Shown here: in pieces, positions 8,596-16,960 of the stretch
Layout: each line of letters opens with the position of its first letter
Position numbering within the stretch: the stretch's first letter is position 1
Assembly (NCBI GenBank): GCA_017303575.1
Contig: JAFLCL010000041.1
Coordinates: 1 to 44,902, forward strand
DNA from: Deltaproteobacteria bacterium
Lineage (GTDB): Bacteria > Myxococcota_A > Polyangia > Polyangiales > Sandaracinaceae
Direction of reading: 5' to 3'
Length of the DNA: 44,902 nucleotides
Notes under the pieces: model-generated
The model's database searches: none
The model's input: only the letters and a program-made list of their open reading frames with translations
Told to the model about the DNA's origin: nothing
Translations under genes and position numbers: made by a program

Positions 8596-10983
8596 ATGTC
8601 TCTGCCTCACCGTCTCGTCCTGCTCGCTCCCGCGCTGGCAAGCGTGCTCACGCTCGGCTGCCCCGAGCCCACCGACCCGCCGCCCACCGACGACGCGGGT
8701 CGAACCGTCGACGATGCCGGCGGTGGGCAGTCGTGCGAGTCCACCGCGGGCGCGGTGCAGTTCTTCGCGAACAACTGCGCCTCGAACGGGGCCTGCCACG
8801 TGCCCGGCGCGCAGTTCCCCGATCTCACGTCGACAGCGCTTCCGTCGCTCGTGGGCGCCGCGAGCCGTCGCGCTCCCGCCGAGCGCCTGGTGGTGCCCGG
8901 CGATCCCATGGAGAGCTTCCTCTTCCTCAAGATCGCCGACATGCAGGGCCCCGAAGGCGGCGCGATGATGCCGATCGGATCGGCCGAGCCGCTCGACGAC
9001 ATCGGGACGATCGAGGCGTGGATCCTCGCGGGCGCACCGACGGACTGCGACACGCCACCGCCGGTCGAGGTCCCCTACGACCCGAACGGCCTCGATCAAG
9101 GCGAGCTCTTCACGTGCGTGACGCCGACCACGAGCTCGACCGCGCGCGTGCGGCGCCTCGAGCGTCGCCAGTGGACACACCAGGTCGGTGAGGGGCGCGG
9201 CTCGGACGCGGACCAGAATCCGTTCGACCAGCCCGCAGGTCGCTACACGACGTTCACCGACGACGTGACGATCGATCCCGAGACGCTCGACCTCTTCATC
9301 CTCGGCCTCCCGACGGGGATCGGCCCGTACACCTTGGAGCACGGAGGCGCGTACTACGGCGACCGCTCGACGAACTGCGCCTTCAACGACGCGAGGCCTT
9401 CGGACGCGTGCATCGACAACTTCATCGATCAGCTGCTCTTGCACGGCGTCTTGTTCCGGCACCCGACGCCCGACGAGCACGCGCGCCTGCGCGCCGTCTT
9501 CGTCGCCGCGCTCGATCGCGAGAGCGGCGGACCGGGAGATCGCGGACGCGGCGAGCGAGGCGTGACGCTCCGTGCGGTGAGCACCAGCGCGTGGCTGATG
9601 ACGGGCGCGCTCTTCCACTCGGAGCTCGGAGAGCCAGTCGAGGGGGATCCCTTCGATCGGCGCCGCCTCACGAACGACGAGCTCGCACTCGCGCTCGCGG
9701 CGACGCTGGGCACGCATGCGCCCGGTCAGCTCGGCGGAGTGCTCGCCGACGTGCGCGCCGCGGCGGACGACGGAACGATCCAGGAGGAAGGCACGCTGAG
9801 GGCACTGCTCGCGGCACACCGAGGCGGCACCGATCCGACGCGCCCCGATCTCGCGGGCGACATCGACGGTCGCGACATCCCACGCCGCGGCGCGTACTGG
9901 ATCGCGCCGCGCACCGCGGACTTCTTCCGCGAGTACCTCGGCTACGCGGCGTCCGAGACGATCTTCAAGGACACGCCCGCTGCGACGAGCCGCTGGGCCG
10001 ACACGCCGCACATCGGACCGTCCTTCTCGAACCTCCAGCACGGCTTCTACGGCTACGAGACCACGCTCGCGAGCCAGCTCGACGACACGATCGCGCGCAT
10101 CGTCGTCGAGAGCGAGGCGAGCGGCGCCGATGTCTTCCGCACGTTGTTCACGACGCGCACGTTCTTCCTCGCGTCGAACACCGGCTACCTCGACCTGACG
10201 AGCACCTGCACGACGAACGCCGACTGCCCCGGCGGCGAGTGCGTGGCATCGGTCGGCGGCCACTGCGGAACGCCCGGCTACAAGAGCACGATCCAGACGC
10301 ACCGCCCGTACGGCCTCGAGGAGAACGTGACGCCCGAGGGACGGTGGGTGGAGATGCCCGAGGGCGAGCGCGCAGGTGTGCTCACGCATCCCGCGTGGCT
10401 CGGCGCGCACGGCGGCAACTTCGAGGACGATCCGAGCGCGATCTACCGAGGCCACTGGATCCGCGAGCACTTGTTCTGTCAGTCGGTGCCGCCGCTCGGT
10501 CTCGTGCGCGTGGACGCCGTGCTGCCCGAGCACGACGAGGCGCTCAGCGCGCGTGACCGCATTCGCATCGGCATCGAGGAGGGACCGGAGGCCCGCACCT
10601 GCATGGGCTGTCACTCGCAGATGAACTCGCTCGGCATGCCGTTCGAGATCTACAACCACGCGGGCTTTCTCCGTGAGACCGACCACGGCCGCGCGCCCGA
10701 TGGCTCGAGCACGATCGACAACCTGCCCGACGTCTCGCTTCACGGCGACGTCACCGACGCCCTCGAGCTCACCCAGAGCATCGCGGGCTCGAGCTACGCG
10801 CGGCGCTGCTTTCTCCGCCACGTGTTCCGCTACTTCATGGGCCGAGACGAGACGATGGCGGATGCGTGCGTGCTCGCGTCGATGGAGGCCGCGTTCGAGG
10901 GCGGCTCGCTCGACGCGGCGATCGAGACGCTCGTGACGAGCGATGCGTTCCTGTACCGGACGATCGAGGGAGGTGCCCGATGA
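8596..10983 (+). CDS. DUF1592/DUF1588/DUF1585 cytochrome-like lipoprotein
   Basis: The product is 795 aa with a lipoprotein signal (lipobox LTLGC, Cys22) and an Asp/Pro-rich linker. An N-terminal cytochrome-c-like segment has an atypical C-x5-CH spacing (CASNGACH), and a C-terminal part has a standard heme motif CMGCH. Between and after them are stretches typical of the planctomycete/myxobacterial set: a DUF1592-like core with YWIAPRTADFFREYLGY, a DUF1588-like block (RGHWIREHLFCQSVPP just before the CMGCH) and a DUF1585-like end (RHVFRYFMGRDE, VTSDAFLYR). The biochemical role of this family is not established; extracytoplasmic redox or polymer turnover has been proposed. It overlaps the DUF1552 gene by ATGA, the usual partner arrangement. 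Confidence 0.92.
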   Translation: MSLPHRLVLLAPALASVLTLGCPEPTDPPPTDDAGRTVDDAGGGQSCESTAGAVQFFANNCASNGACHVPGAQFPDLTSTALPSLVGAASRRAPAERLVVPGDPMESFLFLKIADMQGPEGGAMMPIGSAEPLDDIGTIEAWILAGAPTDCDTPPPVEVPYDPNGLDQGELFTCVTPTTSSTARVRRLERRQWTHQVGEGRGSDADQNPFDQPAGRYTTFTDDVTIDPETLDLFILGLPTGIGPYTLEHGGAYYGDRSTNCAFNDARPSDACIDNFIDQLLLHGVLFRHPTPDEHARLRAVFVAALDRESGGPGDRGRGERGVTLRAVSTSAWLMTGALFHSELGEPVEGDPFDRRRLTNDELALALAATLGTHAPGQLGGVLADVRAAADDGTIQEEGTLRALLAAHRGGTDPTRPDLAGDIDGRDIPRRGAYWIAPRTADFFREYLGYAASETIFKDTPAATSRWADTPHIGPSFSNLQHGFYGYETTLASQLDDTIARIVVESEASGADVFRTLFTTRTFFLASNTGYLDLTSTCTTNADCPGGECVASVGGHCGTPGYKSTIQTHRPYGLEENVTPEGRWVEMPEGERAGVLTHPAWLGAHGGNFEDDPSAIYRGHWIREHLFCQSVPPLGLVRVDAVLPEHDEALSARDRIRIGIEEGPEARTCMGCHSQMNSLGMPFEIYNHAGFLRETDHGRAPDGSSTIDNLPDVSLHGDVTDALELTQSIAGSSYARRCFLRHVFRYFMGRDETMADACVLASMEAAFEGGSLDAAIETLVTSDAFLYRTIEGGAR

Positions 10984-12410
10984 GCTCGATGCGACGTCGT
11001 TCGATCCTGAAGGGCCTCGGCGTGTGCGCCGGCGCGTCGTTCCTCGGCCCGCTGGTGAGCCGTCTCGTGAGCGCCGACACACCGCCCGTCTGCCGCTTCG
11101 TCTTCGTCGTCGATGGCAACGGCTTCGACGCCTCGACGCTGCTCACCGACTCGGCGCGCGCTGCGCTCGACGCGACGATGTCCGCGCCGCTCGGGGCCAG
11201 TCGCGCATGGTCGCGCAGCTACCGACACGCGAGCCCCCTCGTGGTGCCTGCGACCGATCTCGCCACAGCGTCCGCGCTCGGCTCGCTCGCCGCAGACGGC
11301 GCCGTCGCGGCGCAGACGAGCGTGATCTACGGCCTCTCGTCCAAGGTCGCCGGCGGCGGTCACTCGGGCATGCACGGCGTGCTCGCCTCGGCGCGCTCGG
11401 TCGGCGGCTCGCCTGGTGGTCCCACCATCGACGCGCACCTCGCGGGTCTGTCCGCTGTGCGCGCCACCACGCCCCGCGCGACGCTGCGCCTCGGCGCGGA
11501 CACGTCGGGCGAGCCGCTCAACTTCGGTCTCTGCGCGACCCAGCGCGATCGTGCCGCGCCCGTGATGCTCCAGCCCGGGTCGGCGTTCGACTCGCTGTTC
11601 GGTGTGGTGGGCGACGATGCGTCGATGGCGGCCTTCGCGCGCCGTCGTGACCTGCTCTCGTTCGCGCGCGCCGACGCCAACGCAGCCCTCGCAACGTTCC
11701 CTGGCAACAGCCGCGAGCGCAGGAAGCTCGAGACCTACCTCGCGTCGATCGAGGAGCTCTCGCGTCGAGACGAGCGCCTGGTGGAGCTGGCGCCGAGCCT
11801 CGTGTCGGTGCGCCCGCCGGGACCGGGGGAAGACACCGACTACGCCTCGAACGATCCGCTGGTCCGCTTCGAGGTCCAGATGCGCCTGGCCACCGCGGCG
11901 CTGCTCGGCGAGCTCACGCACGTCGCCGTGGTGGGCCTCGGCACCGGCGGCGCGTTCGGCATCACCTGCCCGAGCGTGATCAACGTCGACCGCCACCAGC
12001 TCCAGCACGAAGGCGGGGAGGAGCCGACCTACGTCGATGCGCTCCACGAGATCACGCGACGTCAGGTCGCGGCGATCGGCGAGATGGCGAGCACGCTCGC
12101 GGCCACCCCCGAGGTGGGCGCCGACGGCTCGATGCTCGACCACACGGTGATCGTCTTCATCAGCGACAACGGCGAGCAGCACCACTCGAGGGCCGAGGAG
12201 TTCCCCACGTTGCTCGTCGGAGGCAGTGCCCTCGGCCTCGCCGGTGGTCAGACGGTCGCGTTCCCCGGCCGCGGCGCGGAGACGGCGCACCGACAGGTGT
12301 CGAACCTCTGGAACACGCTCGGCCACCTCGCGGGCGAGGACCTCAACGAGTTCGGCGAGGAGGGCATCACGCGCATCGCGGCCGGTCCGCTCGCGGAGCT
12401 CATGAGCTGA
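10980..12410 (+). CDS. DUF1552 family protein, Tat-exported
   Basis: The product is 476 aa. ATG 10980 lies in the ATGA overlap with the DUF1592-type gene, so the two are translationally coupled. The N-terminus has a twin-arginine signal (MRRRSILKGLG, then a hydrophobic core), implying folded export through Tat. The body resembles DUF1552 proteins: an early FVVDGNGF strand, the GGGHSGMHGVL motif, a C-terminal DHTVIVFISDNGEQHHS segment and the end WNTLGHLAGEDLNEFGEEG. The family is distantly related to sulfatase/DUF1501-like alkaline-phosphatase folds, and the His/Asp motifs would fit metal binding (inference). It almost always accompanies DUF1592 proteins. The function is unknown. Confidence 0.92.
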   Translation: MSSMRRRSILKGLGVCAGASFLGPLVSRLVSADTPPVCRFVFVVDGNGFDASTLLTDSARAALDATMSAPLGASRAWSRSYRHASPLVVPATDLATASALGSLAADGAVAAQTSVIYGLSSKVAGGGHSGMHGVLASARSVGGSPGGPTIDAHLAGLSAVRATTPRATLRLGADTSGEPLNFGLCATQRDRAAPVMLQPGSAFDSLFGVVGDDASMAAFARRRDLLSFARADANAALATFPGNSRERRKLETYLASIEELSRRDERLVELAPSLVSVRPPGPGEDTDYASNDPLVRFEVQMRLATAALLGELTHVAVVGLGTGGAFGITCPSVINVDRHQLQHEGGEEPTYVDALHEITRRQVAAIGEMASTLAATPEVGADGSMLDHTVIVFISDNGEQHHSRAEEFPTLLVGGSALGLAGGQTVAFPGRGAETAHRQVSNLWNTLGHLAGEDLNEFGEEGITRIAAGPLAELMS

Positions 12411-12440
12411 CCGCTCGATCGAAGACCCGCTCGATCGAAG
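12411..12440. repeat. 14-bp direct repeat after the DUF1552 gene
   Basis: CCGCTCGATCGAAG occurs at 12411-12424 and again at 12427-12440. Each copy contains TCGATCGA, which is self-complementary. The first copy starts immediately after the stop codon. It is too short to assign a function. Confidence 0.6.
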
Positions 12441-12454
12441 GGCCCAGACGCAAT

Positions 12455-12487
12455 CGAGGCGCGAGAGGAGTCACCTCTCGCGCCTCG
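12455..12487. terminator. Bidirectional terminator-like hairpin
   Basis: A perfect 14-bp stem (left arm 12455-12468 beginning CGAGGCGCGAGAGG, right arm 12474-12487) closes a 5-nt loop AGTCA. It lies between two converging genes (stops at 12410 and 12520). No T-tract follows, which is common for terminators in very GC-rich genomes. It is the strongest simple hairpin noticed in the window. Confidence 0.75.
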
Positions 12488-12519
12488 TCCGTTCTCGCCG
12501 TGCGTTCTCGCGGGCTCGA

Positions 12520-14616
12520 TCAGAGCGTCGCGAAGAACTGGTTCACGGACGCGTGCGACCAGTAGCGATCGTTGAGGTACGTGTAGCGGAACTCGTCGAA
12601 CACGAAGCCCGGGACCTTCACGGAGAAGATCGCCCAGAAGATCGTGCCGGCCGAGACGTCCTCGAGGCCCGGGATGGTGGAGAAGTCGGGCATCGCCGCC
12701 TCGTGCACGTCGCCCGGCACGAACATCTGCCACGCCGGGTTCCCATCGCCGCCGATCATGATGATGACGTGGAAGTCTGCCTCGTCGCCGCCCTCGGTGG
12801 AGTCCCAGCGGAGGATGCGGTCGGACGGGATGGGCCCGCCGTTCGCGGGCGACGTGGCGTCGGGGATGCCGATGAAGTCGGGCATCTGCACCACGTCGTC
12901 GACAGCCGTGACGCCGTTCATGATCGTCGTCGTGTACGGGTACTGGTCGAACTCGCTCGTGTACCAGCCCGCCGAGATCTGGTAGCGGCCATCGGTCAGC
13001 GTGCCGAGCAACGCGGGCTCCGCGACGAAGCGGAACGCGCGCGACGCATCGCGTCGACGGATCGTGTCGAAGTCGAAGGTGCTCCACTGGCGCACGACCA
13101 CGCCCTCGCCGCCGAGGTCGAGGAAGCCCTGGAGGCGGTAGCGATCCGGGCCCGCCTCGAGCGCCTCGGGGTGCGCGCCCAGCTCTACCTCGACGTAGTG
13201 ATCGAGGGGGATGTCCATCACGAGGTTCACGCCCGTGACCGTCTCACCGGGGCCTGCGAGCACGTTGCGCGCGACGCCCATCACGTACGGGATGAACTGA
13301 CCCTCGGTGGGGTTCTCGAGGCCGGCGAGCGCGTACACCGCGAGGCCCGCGGGCCGCGCGAAGATGCGGTAGGGGTAGCCGACCTCCGACACGCCCTCGA
13401 TCACGCGCTCGAGCACGCGGTTGGTGCCGCCGCCCGCAGACGGGTCGGGGTTGGGGTAGTTGGCCTGCGCCTGCGTGGTGAACACGTACGCCACGCGGTT
13501 CCAGCCCGCGCGAGGCTCGGGGATGTTGGACCACGGGTTGGGGCCGTACTCGTTCGGGCCGCGCCACACCAGCTCGCCCTCGATGAACGCGCCGTTGCGG
13601 CCACGGCCGCCGCCGCCGCCCGAGCCCATGCCGCACATCGGGTCCATCCACGGCGTGAGGAAGACCGTCACGTCCGCGGCGTCGAACGAGATGACCGACG
13701 TGCGCTGGTAGCAGTGCTTCGCCACGTGGATCGTGTGGGTGCCCGTGAGGTCGGGGCCCGAGAAGGTGACCTGGCCCATCACGTTGGTGAGGCCCTGGTG
13801 CTCCGTCGTCAGGTCCTCGCCGATGATCGCGAAGGCATCGGGCACCGGCAGGCCCGTCATCGCGTCGATCGCGGTGAGGTTGATGCTGCCGAGGATTGGT
13901 CCGCCGCCGAGGCCGCCACCGAACGGATCGGCCGTCTCGTAGTAGGTGTACGCGCTGACCGCGATCGTCTCGCTCGAGTCGGCGGCCCGCACGACCGTCA
14001 CGTCGACGGTGCCCGCCGCCATCGGCGGGGTGCGGCACGTGATGCGCGTCGCCGACACCACGTCCACGTTGTTGCAGGGCATGCGACCGAAGAGCACCGT
14101 GTCGCCGTCGGCGAACGAGGTGCCGCTCCCGACGATGTTCACGAAGGTCCCGCCGCTCACCGAGCCCGACGTCGGATCGACCGAGATCGCGTCGTAGGTG
14201 TACGCGTCCTCGAGCGTGAACGTCTCGCCGTCGACCTCGACGGTGACGTCGACCGTGCCGACGTCGCCCGCGGGGACCACGACCTGGAGGCGTCGGCTGT
14301 CGACGAGCGTGTGATCGGCCGGCTGCACAGCGTGCGTGCCGAAGGTCACCTGGGAGAGCTCGCCGAAGCCCGTGCCTCGGAGCACCGCGGCCGTGCCGCC
14401 GGTGAAGGGACCGTGGTCCGGCACGACGCGGGTGATCCCCAGGTCGCCGATCGCGAACGAGCTGTCACCGAAGCCCATGCCGCCGTCCTCGACGGGTCGC
14501 CCGGAGTCGGGGGCGCCCGCATCGGGAATGTCGACGCTGGGCGGGTCGTCGCAGCCCCACATCGCGAGCGCGACGATCAAGGCCGACAGCGGGACCAAGC
14601 AGGAGCGCATCGTCAT
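12520..14616 (-). CDS. IPT/TIG-domain surface lipoprotein
   Basis: The product is 698 aa from ATG 14616, with a GAGGT ribosome site a few bases upstream; the frame continues to 14643 but without a better start. The signal peptide ends in a lipobox (ALAMWGC), followed by an Asp/Gly/Pro-rich linker. Two IPT/TIG immunoglobulin-like domains follow (about residues 60-150 and 150-230), with the family pattern P-x5-GG-x-(V/A)-x-(L/I)-x-G-x-(G/F). A carboxypeptidase-regulatory-like beta domain (about 245-330; LPVPDAFAIIGE, GLTNVMGQVTFSG) comes next. The C-terminal 350 residues are beta-rich without a recognised fold, and two poly-Gly patches are present. It is likely surface-exposed and adhesive or binding; the ligand is unknown. 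It is convergent with the DUF1552 gene. Confidence 0.87.
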   Translation of the reverse strand: MTMRSCLVPLSALIVALAMWGCDDPPSVDIPDAGAPDSGRPVEDGGMGFGDSSFAIGDLGITRVVPDHGPFTGGTAAVLRGTGFGELSQVTFGTHAVQPADHTLVDSRRLQVVVPAGDVGTVDVTVEVDGETFTLEDAYTYDAISVDPTSGSVSGGTFVNIVGSGTSFADGDTVLFGRMPCNNVDVVSATRITCRTPPMAAGTVDVTVVRAADSSETIAVSAYTYYETADPFGGGLGGGPILGSINLTAIDAMTGLPVPDAFAIIGEDLTTEHQGLTNVMGQVTFSGPDLTGTHTIHVAKHCYQRTSVISFDAADVTVFLTPWMDPMCGMGSGGGGGRGRNGAFIEGELVWRGPNEYGPNPWSNIPEPRAGWNRVAYVFTTQAQANYPNPDPSAGGGTNRVLERVIEGVSEVGYPYRIFARPAGLAVYALAGLENPTEGQFIPYVMGVARNVLAGPGETVTGVNLVMDIPLDHYVEVELGAHPEALEAGPDRYRLQGFLDLGGEGVVVRQWSTFDFDTIRRRDASRAFRFVAEPALLGTLTDGRYQISAGWYTSEFDQYPYTTTIMNGVTAVDDVVQMPDFIGIPDATSPANGGPIPSDRILRWDSTEGGDEADFHVIIMIGGDGNPAWQMFVPGDVHEAAMPDFSTIPGLEDVSAGTIFWAIFSVKVPGFVFDEFRYTYLNDRYWSHASVNQFFATL

Positions 14617-14912
14617 GGGGACCTCGTGCGGTCGTTCGCCCACCGCAAGCAGCCAGTTTTCGCGCCAGAGCTCGCGAATCGACCGAGTATCGAGTCAGGT
14701 CGGGGGTGGGTCAAGGCAGGCGGCAGCGCGGCGGGGACGGGCCGAAGGTGGCCCGAGCGCCGGGGCTCGTTCATGCGTCGGTGGCCATACGCCACCCGAT
14801 CCGTCGAGCGACCTGTCCTGGCGGCCCGGCTCCCGCGACGATTTCCCGACCACGGGTCGCGAGCGCTCCTCGCGCGACGCCTCGATCGGGGGTGGTATCG
14901 TGGCCCGTCGCG
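14617..14912. promoter_or_regulatory. Divergent intergenic region, about 296 bp
   Basis: This spacer separates the IPT/TIG lipoprotein (minus) from the phosphoesterase (plus), so it must carry promoters for both directions. The only small structured element I see is a 6-bp inverted repeat GGTGGC-CATAC-GCCACC at 14780-14796. A TTTTCG-containing, less GC-rich patch lies at 14655-14665. No convincing -35/-10 box can be named. Confidence 0.4.
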
Positions 14913-16046
14913 ATGAAGCTCCTGCGCATCGTCCTCAGCGATCTGCACCTGGGGACGGGCGTGCGCCCCGGCGAGCCGAACGCGTTCGAGGACTTCCGAC
15001 ACGACGAGGACTTCGCGGCGCTGCTCGAGCACTACGACGAGGTGGTGGGCCACGGCGAGCTCGAGGTCGTGCTCAACGGCGACATCTTCGATCTCCTCAA
15101 GGTGAAGATCGCGGGCAAGTGGCCGACGGAGATCACCGACGCGATCGCGTGCGAGAAGCTGCGGCAGTGCCTCGACGGGCACCCACGCTTCGTCTCGGCG
15201 CTCTCGCGCTTCATGAGCAAGCCGCGTCGACGCATCGTGTTCATCCCGGGCAACCACGACCTCGACATGTGGATGCCCGGACCGCAGGCGCTGTTTCGTC
15301 GCTACGTCGCGCCTGCGGCCGCGCCCGATCGCGTTCACTTCATCACGCAGGGCGACACCTACCACCTGCCCGACGGCATCCAGATCCGTCACGGCCACCA
15401 GCTCGAGCGCATCCACCGCGTCGACTACCGACGCATGACCAAGAGGAACCGCGACGGCGTGGAGGTGCTCGAGCTCCCCTGGGGGACGCTGTGGATCCTC
15501 GAGGTGATGAACCCCGCGAAGGAGCTGCGCAGCTTCGTCGATCGCATCCAGCCGCTCGGGCGCTTCCTCCTCGGCGCGGTGCTCTTCGACACGCGCTTTC
15601 TCTTTCAGTTCTTCTGGCGCTCGGCCCTCTACTTCTTGCGCTGGCGCGTGTTCAACCTCGGCGCGTGGCGTGATCGGCTCAAGCGTCTGCCGCAGCTGCC
15701 CGAGATGGTGCGCGAGGATCTGATCGCGCTAGGTGGCTTCGACGCCGCCGCGCTCCGCGAGGTGCGACGCCTGCGTGGCGTGAAGGTCCTGATCCTGGGG
15801 CACAGCCACGGCCCCCGCTTCCTCCAGTTTCCCGATGGAAAGCTGCTCGTGAACACGGGCACGTGGATGAAGATGATCAACCTCGACGTGCAGCACCTCG
15901 GCCAGGACTCGGGCCTCACCTACTGCACGATCGAGTACGGGCGTGGCGAGGACGGGGAATCCCTCACCGACGGAAAGCCGCGGGTGCAGCTGAAGCGGTG
16001 GTACGGTCGAACGCGTCCGTTCGAGGTCCTTCCGTATGCCGACTGA
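14913..16046 (+). CDS. Calcineurin-like metallophosphoesterase, LpxH-like
   Basis: The product is 377 aa from ATG 14913. All signature blocks of binuclear metallophosphatases are present: DLHLG (Asp10, His12), NGDIFD (Asp57), PGNHD (Asn114, His115), RHGHQLE (His160, His162) and GHSHG (His297, His299). The DLHLG plus NGDIFD combination resembles UDP-2,3-diacylglucosamine hydrolases of lipid A synthesis. At 377 aa it is longer than LpxH (about 240), with an aromatic, amphipathic insert around residues 215-250 (FLLGAVLFDTRFLFQFFW) that could sit on the membrane. I therefore call it LpxH-like rather than LpxH. Its end overlaps the next start by 11 nt (16036-16046), suggesting co-translation. Confidence 0.85.
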   Translation: MKLLRIVLSDLHLGTGVRPGEPNAFEDFRHDEDFAALLEHYDEVVGHGELEVVLNGDIFDLLKVKIAGKWPTEITDAIACEKLRQCLDGHPRFVSALSRFMSKPRRRIVFIPGNHDLDMWMPGPQALFRRYVAPAAAPDRVHFITQGDTYHLPDGIQIRHGHQLERIHRVDYRRMTKRNRDGVEVLELPWGTLWILEVMNPAKELRSFVDRIQPLGRFLLGAVLFDTRFLFQFFWRSALYFLRWRVFNLGAWRDRLKRLPQLPEMVREDLIALGGFDAAALREVRRLRGVKVLILGHSHGPRFLQFPDGKLLVNTGTWMKMINLDVQHLGQDSGLTYCTIEYGRGEDGESLTDGKPRVQLKRWYGRTRPFEVLPYAD

Positions 16047-16953
16047 ACGCCCTCTTCGTTGCTCGATCCGCCTCGCGTACCGCGTGTCGCTCGGCGTCGC
16101 GTGCGCCCTGACCGGCGCGTGGATCAGTGGCTGTCCCGACCCAGTGTCGACGCCCGATCCCCCCGACGCGTTCCGCATCCCGCGCGACATCGGGCCTGTC
16201 GACGTCTACACGGTGCCGCCCCCGGACGCCGTGTTCCCCGACACGGGCCCCGAGCCCGACGCGTTCGATCCGAACGACGCCGCGGTGCGTGATGCAGGCC
16301 GCGACGGCGGTACCTCGAGCGTGATCGTCGTCGACGGTCGTTTGACCGAGCGGCTCTGGGACGAGGCGACCACGTTCACGACCTCCGAAGCGCTCACGGG
16401 GCCGTTCGACGGAACGGTGATCTCGCGCTTCCAGTACGTGCGCACCGAGAGCGAGCTGGCGTTCGCGATCGCCGGCGCGTTCCCGGTCGAGAGCAGCGTG
16501 ATCGCGATCTACCTCGACATCGACTACCCCGACGCGACCGAAGGGGTGGTGCTCACGTCCGCGGGCCTCGGTGATCGCACCGGTCAGGTCGACTCGGTGC
16601 TCTCCAACGTCCTCATGGCCACCGACGCGACGTTCCGACCCGAGCTCGGCTGGGGCGCGGCACGCCGTCCCGAGATGATCACCACGGGCACGGCGACGAT
16701 CGGCTGGCGCATCCTCCAGCAGACGGAGCCGCACGTGCTCGTCGCGCTCCAGCGCTCGGCGTGCTCGGCCGACACGTGCGAGACGACGATCGATCTCGAA
16801 GCGCTCGCGATCGCGTCCACGACGCCGCTCGGCGTCATCGTGCGTGTGGGCGACTCTGCGATGCTCGACGCGTGGGCGCCGCTCCAGACGATCCCGTTCG
16901 ATCCCGATCCGGAGTTCGTCTCCATCGTCGCGACCATCCCTGCGGTCGAGTGA
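16036..16953 (+). CDS. Lipoprotein with a DOMON/CBM9-like beta domain
   Basis: The product is 305 aa. ATG 16036 lies inside the end of the phosphoesterase gene. The signal peptide carries a lipobox (AWISGC) and is followed by about 60 residues rich in Asp and Pro. The remaining 200 residues start with IVVDGRLTERLWDEA, which resembles the opening strand of CBM9/DOMON-like domains (the DG-x-L-x-E-x2-W pattern). Strands such as ELAFAIAG and VIAIYLDIDYPD follow, as in cell-surface sugar- or heme-binding modules. No catalytic motif is visible. It is likely an outer-membrane lipoprotein; the ligand is unknown. Confidence 0.8.
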   Translation: MPTERPLRCSIRLAYRVSLGVACALTGAWISGCPDPVSTPDPPDAFRIPRDIGPVDVYTVPPPDAVFPDTGPEPDAFDPNDAAVRDAGRDGGTSSVIVVDGRLTERLWDEATTFTTSEALTGPFDGTVISRFQYVRTESELAFAIAGAFPVESSVIAIYLDIDYPDATEGVVLTSAGLGDRTGQVDSVLSNVLMATDATFRPELGWGAARRPEMITTGTATIGWRILQQTEPHVLVALQRSACSADTCETTIDLEALAIASTTPLGVIVRVGDSAMLDAWAPLQTIPFDPDPEFVSIVATIPAVE

Positions 16954-16960
16954 GCGCGAC

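Noticed and set aside
7567..11082. 1171-codon minus-strand open frame
   Set aside because: It runs antisense across the PEGA-like and DUF1592-type genes. Its product is Arg/His/Ala/Glu-rich without any domain, the usual shadow of GC-biased codons, while the plus strand carries clear families.
14780..14796. Inverted repeat GGTGGC-CATAC-GCCACC as an operator
   Set aside because: Six base pairs in a GC-rich spacer are expected by chance; it is noted only in the description of the spacer.
12553..14916. 787-codon plus-strand open frame
   Set aside because: It is antisense to the IPT/TIG lipoprotein and has no recognisable motif.
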